From assembly GCF_009362815.1 (NCBI RefSeq), contig NZ_WHNX01000013.1, positions 42,285 to 106,284 on the forward strand: 64,000 nucleotides of DNA, read 5' to 3'. How positions within the stretch are numbered: the first letter of the stretch is position 1; every line of letters begins with the position of its first letter. The DNA comes from Alkalibaculum sporogenes. Its GTDB lineage: Bacteria > Bacillota > Clostridia > Eubacteriales > Alkalibacteraceae. A program made the position numbers and the translations under genes. The notes beneath the pieces were generated by a model. That model was not told where the DNA came from and searched no databases. It saw only the letters and a list, made by a program, of their open reading frames with translations. Below are positions 35,346-43,484 of this stretch, in pieces.

Positions 35346-35408
35346 TTCGTTCTACTAATATTCAGTAGGGGATGAAGAAAACCCCTACTGAATAAAGTTT
35401 TAGTTTAT
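35346..35408 (+). repeat. dispersed palindromic repeat family R1, full copy
   Basis: Identical over 43 bases (35354-35396) to 27584-27626, including the TATTCAGTAGGGG/CCCCTACTGAATA arms and the ATGAAGAAAA loop. The right flank AGTTTTAGTTTAT matches the copy at 8791-8863 better than the one at 27562. Confidence 0.9.
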
Positions 35409-35452
35409 TTAGCGTAGTGAAATTAGAATATATCAAATAAGGAGATGGTTTT

Positions 35453-37051
35453 TTGATTCAAATATTTAAAAAGAAGGAGAAAAGTATTATTAACCTTCTA
35501 AGTAATAATAAAGATACGATTAAAAATGATACTTTAGCAGGATTAACAGTAGCGCTCGCATTAATTCCTGAATCAGTAGCTTTTGCTTTTGTAGCAGGTG
35601 TTAGCCCTATATTGAGTTTGCAAACAGCTGTTATGATGGGGCTTATAGCTGCAATTTTTACTGGAAGACCTGGAATGATAAGTTCATCAACCGCAGCAAT
35701 TTCTGTCGTATTTGCGACGTTAATAGCACAACACGGCTTAGATTATCTTTTTGCTACTGTAGTTTTAATGGGCATTATTCAAATATTAATAGGAGTATTT
35801 AAATTAGGGAGATTTGCAAGTATAATACCCTATTCTGTTATGTTAGGATTTTTAAATGGATTATCAATAGTTATGTTTTTAGCCCAGTTTGCTCAATTTA
35901 AAGTTGATCAAACTGTAATAGCAAATGGTGTAGAATCTGTTCAAAAAGTTTGGATGCCTTATACGGACTTAGTAATAATGCTAGGGTTTGTGTTATTTAC
36001 AATGGCCATTATTCATATATTTCCTAAGATTTCAAAAGCAGTACCATCTAGCCTAGTAGCTATTATTTTAATGACAATTATAGCTGTTTTATTAGATAAA
36101 AGTGGTTACCATTTAAGAAATGTACAAGACTTCGCTGGTATGGAACTAAAAGGAGCTTTACCAAAATTTTACTTACCCCAAGTTAAAATAGGTATAAATA
36201 TGTTGAAGATTATATTTCCATATGCATTAGTTGGTGCACTAGTAGGATTGACAGAGGCAGTGCTAACACTTAGAGTAATTGATGAGATGACAAATACCCG
36301 AGGAAGAACTAATAAAGAGTGTTTAGCTCAAGGTATTGCTAACACGATAAACGGATTATTCGGAGGAATGGGCGGAGATGCTATGATAGGTCAGTCGATT
36401 ATTAATATAAAGTCTGGAGGTAGAACAAGATTATCAGCATTAGTTGCATCAGTAGCGTTAATGTTTTTCCTTATGTTTGCCTCTAGTCTGATAAATGCTA
36501 TTCCTTTAGCTGGTTTAGTAGGAGTAATGTTTATGGTTGTAGTTGGAACTTTTAAATGGGAGAGTCTAAAGTATCGAAATAAAATTCCCATTCAAGATAT
36601 TTTAGTTATAATTGTAGTTACTATAATTACTGTATTTGTCGATTTAGCCACAGCAGTTATTGTCGGAGTTGTACTATCAACATTGATGTTTGCTTGGGAA
36701 AAAGGAAAACGAATTTATGTAAATGTAGAGAATAATGAAGATGGATCTAAAACATATAAAATTAATGGATCAATATTTTTTGGATCAATATTAAATTTCA
36801 AGGAATTATTTGATATTGAAAATGATCCAAAAGAAGTAGTAATTGATTTTAAGTACGCGAAAGTCGTAGATCATTCTGCTATTGAAGCAATTAACAGTAT
36901 AACAGAAAGATATTGCAGTTTAGGCAAGAGATTAAAGCTAATACGCCTTAGTGATGATTGTTTGTTACTTTTTAAAAATGCAGAAACTCTAACATGCGTA
37001 AATATAGATGAATCTAACTGTGAAGTTACATCTAAATATTCTTATGTATAA
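35453..37051 (+). CDS. SulP family inorganic anion transporter with STAS domain
   Basis: The 532-residue protein has about 10-14 membrane helices, with the family pattern ALIPESVAFAFVAGVSPI near residue 37 and a GGMGGDAMIGQSIINIKSGG segment near 302. A cytoplasmic STAS domain covers roughly residues 430-520 (VIDFKYAKVVDHSAIEAI). SulP proteins exchange sulfate, bicarbonate or dicarboxylates. The substrate cannot be read from sequence. TTG start at 35453 follows AAGGAGAT. It is a single-gene unit. Confidence 0.9.
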   Translation: MIQIFKKKEKSIINLLSNNKDTIKNDTLAGLTVALALIPESVAFAFVAGVSPILSLQTAVMMGLIAAIFTGRPGMISSSTAAISVVFATLIAQHGLDYLFATVVLMGIIQILIGVFKLGRFASIIPYSVMLGFLNGLSIVMFLAQFAQFKVDQTVIANGVESVQKVWMPYTDLVIMLGFVLFTMAIIHIFPKISKAVPSSLVAIILMTIIAVLLDKSGYHLRNVQDFAGMELKGALPKFYLPQVKIGINMLKIIFPYALVGALVGLTEAVLTLRVIDEMTNTRGRTNKECLAQGIANTINGLFGGMGGDAMIGQSIINIKSGGRTRLSALVASVALMFFLMFASSLINAIPLAGLVGVMFMVVVGTFKWESLKYRNKIPIQDILVIIVVTIITVFVDLATAVIVGVVLSTLMFAWEKGKRIYVNVENNEDGSKTYKINGSIFFGSILNFKELFDIENDPKEVVIDFKYAKVVDHSAIEAINSITERYCSLGKRLKLIRLSDDCLLLFKNAETLTCVNIDESNCEVTSKYSYV

Positions 37052-37060
37052 TAATTTTAA

Positions 37061-37135
37061 CCACAAGAAACACGCTTTGCGAGTTTCTTGCGGTTACGCG
37101 GTAGTCGCCAAATGTCTGCAAGCAGCCACTTGGCT
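37061..37135 (+). repeat. dispersed repeat family R2, copy 2
   Basis: The reverse complement of this segment matches 21290-21358 (TGGCTGCTTGCAGACATTTGG, then CGCAAGAAACTCGCAAAGCG). CCACAAGAAAC at its left can pair with GTTTCTTGCGG, giving an 11-base-pair stem. It lies between the SulP stop and the terminator at 37153. Confidence 0.75.
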
Positions 37136-37152
37136 CATTACTTTACGATAAT

Positions 37153-37195
37153 AAAAAAGACAATCCATGAGAAGTTTTCCATGATTGTCTTTTTT
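37153..37195. terminator. bidirectional terminator between sulP and parvulin genes
   Basis: AAAAAAGACAATC and ATTGTCTTTTTT form a long stem with A and T tracts on each side, between two convergent genes. Confidence 0.85.
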
Positions 37196-37208
37196 AGAGC
37201 ATTGTACT

Positions 37209-37955
37209 TTATGCGCTAATTTCTACTTTATATATTTTCTTTAATTCTGCTATCTTATCAAAGTAAATTAATTGTTGCTTTTGTCCAATAATTTGTTGTT
37301 TGATTTGTTCTTTAACCTCTAGTAGAGTTTTAGTACCTTCTTCCTTTGAATCAGTAACTTTAATAATATGGTAACCAAATTGCGTTTTAATAGGTTCACT
37401 GATTTTATTTAACTCCATAGAGAATGCAGCCTCTTCAAATTCAGGTACCATTTGGCCACGACTAAAGAATCCTAAATCTCCACCTTGAGCTTTTGAAGGA
37501 CAAGTTGAGTATTTCTCAGCTGTTTTTTCAAAGCTTAAGCCTTCTTGCAATTCTTTAAGTACTTCCTGAGCTTCTTCTTTTTCTTTAACAAGAATATGAC
37601 TGGCTTTTACACTTTTAGGACTTACAAATTGACTTTTATTTTCTTCATAAAAAGCAGTTATCTCATCAATAGAAACTGGAATACTAGTTAATAATTGATT
37701 TAGAGCAAATTGTTTTAATAGAGAATCTTTCATTCTTTCAACTTCTCTAAGAAAAACATCTTCATTATCTAATCCTTTTTCCTTTGCATCAAAGAATATT
37801 AATTCCTGGTTAATAAGCTCCTCTAAAACTTGTTTTTGACCTTCTTCTGATTGAAATTGTGCTGATGTTTTAGGATCAAGACTTTGCAAAAAACGGCTTA
37901 AGTCCTCTAATGTAATTTCGTGATTATTTACTGTAGCTAATACTTTATTTTCCAT
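37209..37955 (-). CDS. parvulin-type peptidyl-prolyl isomerase, no signal peptide
   Basis: The 248-residue protein has an N-terminal SurA/PrsA-like helical part (residues 1-110) and a parvulin domain from about 118 (KASHILVKEKEEAQEVL, then STCPSKAQGGDLGFFSRGQMVPEFEEAAFSM and FGYHIIKV). The first residues MENKVLATVNNHEIT show no signal peptide or lipobox, so unlike PrsA it should act in the cytoplasm. It starts with ATG behind AAAAAGGAGTAATTAA. It lies convergent to sulP. Confidence 0.9.
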   Translation of the reverse strand: MENKVLATVNNHEITLEDLSRFLQSLDPKTSAQFQSEEGQKQVLEELINQELIFFDAKEKGLDNEDVFLREVERMKDSLLKQFALNQLLTSIPVSIDEITAFYEENKSQFVSPKSVKASHILVKEKEEAQEVLKELQEGLSFEKTAEKYSTCPSKAQGGDLGFFSRGQMVPEFEEAAFSMELNKISEPIKTQFGYHIIKVTDSKEEGTKTLLEVKEQIKQQIIGQKQQLIYFDKIAELKKIYKVEISA

Positions 37956-38764
37956 TTAATTACTCCTTTTTATGATATTCTATTGTGACATAATATCAGA
38001 AAAAATTACACTTGTCCAATCCAAAAGTCATAGAACTTCTAGATTCATGCTCTAAACCCCTAGTATCTTACCCCTCACTTCTCAAGGGAGCAAGCATCTT
38101 TTATATATTAACATCAACTATCTTAAGAAATAATTATTTAACAGAATGTTATATGATTAATATTAGTACTCTATGGGAAAGAGTTATGGTTATGAATTAT
38201 AGAATCAAGCAAAAATAATTAGCTTAGGTGGTAATTCTATAATCAAAGATCATCAAAAGAATATGATCAATTTATAGTAAAAGTCTTTTCAACAGGAAAT
38301 AAGTAGAATGATTATCAATGATGCTGACCATGTCTTTATGCTTGTTTTAGTTCTCGTAATTGATCAGGTATTGCATGATAGAAACTATAATATAGGTTAA
38401 CTACAAGTAGGACAGAGATGTATCAATTAAATTTGATTAAAATTATCTAGAATATTAAGACATTAAAACAGCTAGATAAGTTTTCATTTCTTTATATTAT
38501 ATGTAAACTAGCTATGAATTTAATAATTGGCTATATCTATTATTTAATAATCATTTCTCAGGTAATAGCCAATTTCTGATATAATTCTATATAATCTGAT
38601 GATTTTCAATTAAAAAACTCCTAAGTTTATATTAAATATAAGTTAAAATAAGAATTTTTGTTGGAAAGAAGAAACCAGATTGGTAATACTAACTATCGCT
38701 AAAGAGTTAGTATTAGTTTATCTTAGAGTTTAAAATATAGACTAATGAGTGTATTTGTATCGTA
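37956..38764. other. long non-coding stretch between the parvulin gene and the MFS gene
   Basis: About 800 bases with no credible gene on either strand. It holds two clear inverted repeats: AATTGGCTAT/ATAGCCAATT at 38525-38574 (10-bp arms, 30-base loop) and AATACTAACT/AGTTAGTATT at 38685-38714. The second could be a terminator for the - strand MFS gene. Scattered short frames suggest decayed DNA rather than a functional unit. Confidence 0.5.
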
Positions 38765-40033
38765 CTATGGTTTTTTAGGTTTAGGAGATAATAGTCCTAC
38801 AAAAATACCTATACCTGACAACAGCATCATAATAAGTATGGCTACTTGATAACTAGCGAAGATGTCAAATGTAAGACCAAAAGGAATAGGCCCTATAGCG
38901 GATGATACCACTGTTGCAGTCATAATAAATCCTCTTATACTTCCTAGGTTTATAAGTCCATAATAATTAGGCCACACTACTCCATTACTGACATGCTGAA
39001 GCCCGATTGCCGTTCCTTGAACTATAGCAAAAAATATAAAAGTATGTATAGACTTAGATAATAGCAATATGGATAATGCCATTAGCTGTAAAAGTGAAAT
39101 AAATGCAATAACATAGTTCATTTTGAAACGATCAAGAAAATGTCCTGCTAATAAAGTAATTGGGAAACTTATAATGGCAAGTAAGCTCAACATAAAGGAT
39201 GCTGAAGAGGCAGATATGCCTTTAGATCCTAAAATTGAAAAAAAATGAAAAATAACACCAGTTGTAATCATAGGAACAAGTATCTGACAATAGAGCATAC
39301 CCCAAAAGGGTTTTGTATGCATGGCCTCTATCAAAGTCCAAGATTCTGTTTGTTCTTCTATATGAAGTGTACTTACATCTTCTATAACATCGATTATTTT
39401 ATTATCAGTCAACAAACCCAAGTCTTTTGGTTTGTTGTAAAGGAAAAAAGCTGTTATTGGTATAAAGAAAAACCATAACAGTATTGCCCATAGTCTCCAT
39501 ACAAAATTCCAACTGCTTATACTAATAAGCCATGTATTAAAGGGTGGGATTACAGCTGAACCAATAACTCCACCCATTGACATAATACTAAAGGCAAATG
39601 CTCTCTTTTTATTGAACCATTGTGGCAATACAATTGAAGGTAATAGCGTCATAGATCCTTGTCCTGTCAATCTATTGATAAAAAAACCAATAAAAAGCAT
39701 CCATAAGCTTGATAGGTAACTATTCCAAATGCAAGAAGCACCTAATAAAGTAGCAACAATAAGTATAATGTTTTTTTGTCCGTATCGGTCAGATAAGCGA
39801 CCTACAGTAAATAAAAGCAAACCAGCTAACAGTGTTGCAATAGAATAAAGACTGGACACAGTAGAGCGATCCCACCCAAAATCCACTACATAATAGTCTA
39901 TAAATATTGATATAAAATATGTTTGTCCAGGCCCAGAAAAGAAATGTCCCAATGAAGAAATTGCTAATATAATCCAACCGTAATAAAAACGGTTTTTTTT
40001 CTCATACATTACACTAAGTTTTCTTTTTAACAT
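38765..40033 (-). CDS. MFS transporter, monocarboxylate/oxalate-formate antiporter-like
   Basis: The 422-residue protein has 12 predicted membrane helices and the MFS signature GRLSDRYGQKNII between helices 2 and 3 (near residue 78). The start FYYGWIILAISSLGHFFSGPGQTY resembles the oxalate:formate antiporter/monocarboxylate porter families. A long cytoplasmic loop lies near residue 215. The substrate is unknown. The ATG at 40033 follows AGGAGG at 7 bases. Confidence 0.85.
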   Translation of the reverse strand: MLKRKLSVMYEKKNRFYYGWIILAISSLGHFFSGPGQTYFISIFIDYYVVDFGWDRSTVSSLYSIATLLAGLLLFTVGRLSDRYGQKNIILIVATLLGASCIWNSYLSSLWMLFIGFFINRLTGQGSMTLLPSIVLPQWFNKKRAFAFSIMSMGGVIGSAVIPPFNTWLISISSWNFVWRLWAILLWFFFIPITAFFLYNKPKDLGLLTDNKIIDVIEDVSTLHIEEQTESWTLIEAMHTKPFWGMLYCQILVPMITTGVIFHFFSILGSKGISASSASFMLSLLAIISFPITLLAGHFLDRFKMNYVIAFISLLQLMALSILLLSKSIHTFIFFAIVQGTAIGLQHVSNGVVWPNYYGLINLGSIRGFIMTATVVSSAIGPIPFGLTFDIFASYQVAILIMMLLSGIGIFVGLLSPKPKKP

Positions 40034-40336
40034 AAAATAACCTCCTATAATATGACATTATAATATTCCATTATAATTCAACATTATTATAGGATACCAT
40101 AAAAATAGCAGATGGTAAAATATATAATTACGAAAATTACAATGTTTTTAACTATGGGTTAACATACATATTTCTAAGAAAACATTTTGATTTCAGACAG
40201 TTATAATTTTCGGCTCAACAATGTTATAGTAAATTTCTCCAAGGCTTATGATTCAAAAATGAACTTTTCTAATTTCCCCAGTCAACTTTCGATCTCTGGC
40301 TCAATAAGTAATCATAATAATTATGATATATAAACG
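40034..40336. other. divergent spacer between MFS and hydrolase genes
   Basis: No gene seen. Just upstream of the MFS start are near-repeats of ATTATAAT-type sequence (40058-40090) that may hold its promoter. The remainder is featureless until the palindromic promoter at 40337. Confidence 0.4.
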
Positions 40337-40393
40337 TTGACACAATATTACTTATACATATATATTAATATATATGTATAAGTAATATTGTGT
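40337..40393 (+). promoter_or_regulatory. promoter embedded in a 54-base perfect palindrome
   Basis: Bases 40340-40393 read the same on both strands with no mismatch and no loop (27-base half-sites, centre between 40366 and 40367). TTGACA at 40337-40342 overlaps the left edge, and TATATT at 40361-40366, 18 bases on, lies at the centre. A bound dimer or an extruded hairpin would block or terminate this promoter. The hydrolase ribosome site GGGGGAG follows at 40400. Confidence 0.7.
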
Positions 40394-40412
40394 TTTACAA
40401 GGGGGAGAAGTT

Positions 40413-41318
40413 ATGGAAAAGGAAAGAAGTTTACAGGAATTATTTGGACGTGAAATGCCCTATACTATTGAAGTTGACCACATTAAAAGAAAATTTCTTA
40501 ATCTAAGCTTTGGTAGACATGAAAGACAAAAATTGGATATTTATTTACCTGAAGATGGTGACGGTCCATTTCCAGTGATTATTTACTTGCATGGTGGTGC
40601 ATTTAAACTTGGGGATAAAAGTGATTCACAAGTACTACCATTTTTAGAAGGAATTGAGTTAGGCTACGCTGTTATTAGTGTAAATTATCGTCTTAGTACC
40701 GAAGCTAAATTTCCAGAACCATTGTTTGATATCAAAGCATCTATCCGATGGATTAGAGCTCATGCACTGGAGTATAACTTAAATCCTGACAACATTGCCC
40801 TTACCGGTGCCTCCGCTGGAGCCTATTATGCTGTTATGACCGCTGCGACTCAAGATAATCCAGAATTTGAAGGTGCTTATATTGGAAATAGTGAGTTCTC
40901 ATCAAAAGTTAAAGTTGTAATAGATTGGTACGGACCGACAAACTTTTTATGTATTAGAGATCATTTTGAAGAAAGTGGATTATCAATTGTCATACCATCA
41001 CCTAAGGACGGAGTACCTACACCTGAGGAATTGCTATTAGGAGCAAGTCTAAAAGATATTAAGGGACTAGCAATGTTTACTAATCCAATTACATATATTA
41101 ATGAATCCTTTCCACCTATAATGATACAACATGGTAAAATTGATCCAATTGTACCTTATCAACAATCAATAATATTAGCTGAGGCAATTGAAAAGAATGG
41201 CGGGAAAAATCAATGTATTCTTGATATTGCTGATGGATATTCTCATGTAGATACACGATTTGAGAATAAGAGGAATATGAAAAAGGTATTTGATTTTTTA
41301 GATACATACTTAAAATAA
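40413..41318 (+). CDS. alpha/beta hydrolase (esterase/lipase, HSL-like)
   Basis: The 301-residue protein has the oxyanion motif YLHGGAFKLGDK near residue 54 and the nucleophile elbow GASAGAYYA near 134, as in hormone-sensitive-lipase-type esterases. A C-terminal HGKIDPIVPYQQS supplies the Asp (near 247) and SHVDTRF the His (near 278). There is no signal peptide, so it acts in the cytoplasm on an unknown ester. Its promoter lies in a large palindrome and two hairpins follow it. Confidence 0.9.
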   Translation: MEKERSLQELFGREMPYTIEVDHIKRKFLNLSFGRHERQKLDIYLPEDGDGPFPVIIYLHGGAFKLGDKSDSQVLPFLEGIELGYAVISVNYRLSTEAKFPEPLFDIKASIRWIRAHALEYNLNPDNIALTGASAGAYYAVMTAATQDNPEFEGAYIGNSEFSSKVKVVIDWYGPTNFLCIRDHFEESGLSIVIPSPKDGVPTPEELLLGASLKDIKGLAMFTNPITYINESFPPIMIQHGKIDPIVPYQQSIILAEAIEKNGGKNQCILDIADGYSHVDTRFENKRNMKKVFDFLDTYLK

Positions 41319-41369
41319 AACTATTATTGTATAAATAACTTATATATCTGCTTCGCTTGACTCGAACTA

Positions 41370-41401
41370 ATTCCTAGTTAATTGTTTAATTAACTAGGAA
41401 T
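41370..41401 (+). terminator. hairpin after the hydrolase gene
   Basis: ATTCCTAGTTAATT and AATTAACTAGGAAT form a perfect 14-base-pair stem around GTTT, 51 bases after the stop. The T tract is poor, so it may act mainly as an mRNA 3' end. Confidence 0.65.
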
Positions 41402-41427
41402 ATTAAAATAGTATAATCAGTAAAAAG

Positions 41428-41492
41428 ACACCTGAATTAATTATGAATTATAACCTTGGTAAAGGTACAAATTCATGTTACCGGTGTTTTTT
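41428..41492. terminator. composite bidirectional terminator between hydrolase and ohrR-type genes
   Basis: An outer ACACC/GGTGT stem followed by TTTTTT on the + strand encloses a long inner hairpin (ATGAATT...AATTCAT with AACCTT/AAGGT). The - strand side ends in GGTGTCTTTTT. It separates convergent genes. Confidence 0.6.
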
Positions 41493-41567
41493 ATAAATTT
41501 TGGTATTATTCATTCTGACAAGGAGGGTACTATAATAGATCAAAACATATACATTGACCTTTTATTT

Positions 41568-41996
41568 TTAAGATATTTGACCTAATACTTTATATAGCAG
41601 CACGTAAAGTGACTTAGCTTCTTCTGGCGATAAGTCAATGCATTGTCCAATTTTCTCTGGGATATTAGCAGCCTGTTCTTTTAATTGTTCTCCTTGCTTT
41701 GTTATGCTTATAATTACACTACGTTCGTCTTCCGCTGATCTTTTACGAATAAGCAAACCTTGAGCTTCCATTTTCTTTAGTAATGGTGTTAGTGTTCCTG
41801 AATCCAAAAATAAATGCTCACCAAGGTTTTTAACACTGATGGTTTTTTGTTCCCAAAGTACCATCATACATATATATTGAGTGTAAGTTAAACCAATTTT
41901 ATCTAAAAAAGGTTTATACTTTCTTATGACTTCTTTTGAACAAGCATAGAGAGGAAAACACAATTGATTCTTTAGTTTTAAAACTTCTTCGTTCAT
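41568..41996 (-). CDS. OhrR-type MarR family organic-peroxide sensor
   Basis: The 142-residue protein matches Bacillus OhrR closely: LKNQLCFPLYA holds the reactive cysteine (Cys13), the winged helix contains LGEHLFLDSGTLTPLLKKME, and RKRSAEDERSVIISIT forms the wing. OhrR represses ohrA until its cysteine is oxidised by organic peroxides. No ohrA gene is in the window. It lies 15 bases after a truncated flavodoxin frame, and its AGGAGG site overlaps that frame's stop. A sequence like the ohrA operator is upstream (42206-42236), so autoregulation is likely. Confidence 0.88.
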   Translation of the reverse strand: MNEEVLKLKNQLCFPLYACSKEVIRKYKPFLDKIGLTYTQYICMMVLWEQKTISVKNLGEHLFLDSGTLTPLLKKMEAQGLLIRKRSAEDERSVIISITKQGEQLKEQAANIPEKIGQCIDLSPEEAKSLYVLLYKVLGQIS

Positions 41997-42010
41997 ACAA
42001 TTTATACCTC

Positions 42011-42166
42011 CTAAATTTTGTCTAGTTTAATAGTAGTAAAAACATAATTGTGAACTACTTCTATAGACTCTGCTTGTACTCCTACTGATTTACCAATAGC
42101 CTCTACTAGTTTCTTAGTATTACCAGTTTCAGTATAATATCTACCTGCTATTTTCTTTTCTTCCAT
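42011..42166 (-). pseudogene. 51-codon N-terminal fragment of a flavodoxin, upstream of the ohrR-type gene
   Basis: The frame begins ATG at 42164-42166 after AAAAGGG and reads MEEKKIAGRYYTETGNTKKLVEA, the first strand and phosphate-binding loop (TETGNT) of a flavodoxin. After about 35 residues the resemblance ends (VVHNYVFTTIKLDKI) at a TAG. A flavodoxin needs about 140 residues, so this cannot bind FMN normally. It may be a relic of the gene once controlled by the OhrR-type regulator, or kept as a coupling leader peptide. Confidence 0.6.
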
Positions 42167-42205
42167 TATAACAACCCTTTTCTTTATATAAATAATATAT
42201 GTTGG

Positions 42206-42236
42206 TATAAATTAAATTTTATACAATTAAATTTTA
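42206..42236. promoter_or_regulatory. OhrR-like operator
   Basis: The sequence TATAAATTAAATTTTATA followed by CAATTAAATTTTA has two AATTAAATT half-site pairs and agrees at about 25 of 30 positions with the Bacillus subtilis ohrA operator as I remember it. It lies 40 bases upstream of the small flavodoxin fragment and the ohrR-type gene, over their likely promoter (TTGTAT on the - strand). Confidence 0.6.
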
Positions 42237-42281
42237 AATGTCAATTTATTTTATTCAGTTAGATTCTAAATGAATAATAGT

Positions 42282-42309
42282 GAAACCTGCTTTTTTCAAA
42301 GCAGGTTTC
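42282..42309. terminator. hairpin terminator between the ohrR operon and the paralog pair
   Basis: GAAACCTGCTTT pairs with AAAGCAGGTTTC across a 4-base loop. It is 59 bases after the stop of the - strand gene at 42368, so it should end the transcript of the paralog pair, though its T tract is split. Confidence 0.65.
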
Positions 42310-42367
42310 TAAAGGAACCTAACTAGTTCAAATTTTTTGAAGAAGTAGGTTTTATTTTTAATTTATT

Positions 42368-42748
42368 TTAAACTGCGTTGTGAACAAAAGACACTATAGT
42401 TCTTACTGGGATATCTGTCACAGATCCAACATTCCACACCGGAAGACCGTCCCATCCACCAGCAGAAGCAGCTCCTGATACACTATTACGACTGCCTCTA
42501 CCTGAATAACATTTTCTTCCAGTGTTAAATCCAGTACAAGCATTACCTAATGCACATCCTGGAGCTGGGCCGATTCTTGTTATAAGCCTTACAAATGTCT
42601 CATTAGCGCTCAAAACAACACCTGTGAACCCTGAACCTGATTCACCACCGCTTGCTGTAAATATTGTTACTGTTTCACCAATATACTTACATAATTGTTT
42701 GCCAAAGTCTACACCTGCAAAACAATCTCGCCCTAAGTTGCTAGACAA
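42368..42748 (-). CDS. unrecognised cysteine-containing protein, paralog A of a tandem pair
   Basis: The 126-residue protein is not one I recognise. Residues about 24-47 read ETVTIFTASGGESGSGFTGV, nearly identical to the neighbour at 42893-43255. A variable cysteine- and glycine-rich insert (PGCALGNACTGF, RKCYSGRGSR) follows, then a C-terminal GSVTDIPVRTIVSFVHNAV that is again shared. The alternating beta pattern suggests a small Sm/SH3-like barrel with an exposed loop, as in some spore-coat-associated proteins; this is inference. No signal peptide. ATG follows AAGGAGG. Confidence 0.7.
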   Translation of the reverse strand: MSSNLGRDCFAGVDFGKQLCKYIGETVTIFTASGGESGSGFTGVVLSANETFVRLITRIGPAPGCALGNACTGFNTGRKCYSGRGSRNSVSGAASAGGWDGLPVWNVGSVTDIPVRTIVSFVHNAV

Positions 42749-42892
42749 TATATGACCTCCTTATTAATATTTAGAGAACAATGTTCCCATAGTACATAGT
42801 ATGACAGTTATAAGTAATGGTGAATAATACTTTATAAACGGTTATTGATATTGCAGCATAGTTAATATTAATTAAATAAGTTAAGTAATTTT

Positions 42893-43255
42893 TTACATTG
42901 TATTATGGGCTAATGAAACAATTTTATCTATAGGGATAATAACTGCTGAACCTCTAACTAAGGTGTGTATATTACATATACTATCTTCCACATTATTCTT
43001 ATTAGTATATCTAATATCTTTTGATCTTTGATTGTTGCTACTAAATCTAGTTGATGGAGGTGAACCAATTTGGCTAATTAGCTCAATGTATGATGGTTTT
43101 ACTGTTAGTAAAACACCTGTAAACCCTGAACCAGATTCTCCACCACTAGCTGTAAAGACTGTAACAGTTTGACCAATATATTTTTCAATCTCATTTTCGA
43201 AACTATCAATATTTTTAGTGTAATAATCAATATTTTTTAAATACCTAGGAGACAT
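42893..43255 (-). CDS. unrecognised protein, paralog B of a tandem pair
   Basis: The 120-residue protein shares with paralog A the block GQTVTVFTASGGESGSGFTG near residue 28, the following LISQIGSPPS (LITRIGPAPG in A) and the C-terminal IPIDKIVSLAHNTM. The middle differs completely: asparagine- and serine-rich with one cysteine, instead of cysteine/glycine-rich. It lies upstream of A with 144 bases between, on the same strand. The pair looks like a duplication whose loop regions have diverged. Function unknown. Confidence 0.7.
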   Translation of the reverse strand: MSPRYLKNIDYYTKNIDSFENEIEKYIGQTVTVFTASGGESGSGFTGVLLTVKPSYIELISQIGSPPSTRFSSNNQRSKDIRYTNKNNVEDSICNIHTLVRGSAVIIPIDKIVSLAHNTM

Positions 43256-43484
43256 ATCAATATCCTTTCTTTTTAGATCTTAGTTTACTTTTATTTTAAT
43301 TAATATATAATATGTCATCATTAGTATAAGGTGTTTACTCATGTATGCATATAGTAAATATTTATTCTATATTCTAATATAGATACTTGTAAAACTTGGA
43401 TTAAACAAATAAAATAACAATTATAAACTACACTAGTTAAAAAACATATAAAGTAATCAAAGTTATAAGTGAAAGGTGATTTAT

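Noticed and set aside
38012..38218. A 68-codon + strand frame in the 800-base gap after the parvulin gene
   Set aside because: No ribosome site or recognisable sequence. It looks like chance in non-coding DNA.
38336..38420. A short - strand frame ending YHAIPDQLRELKQA that looks protein-like
   Set aside because: Too short, preceded by a stop and without a start or ribosome site. It might be the end of a decayed gene but no family could be named.
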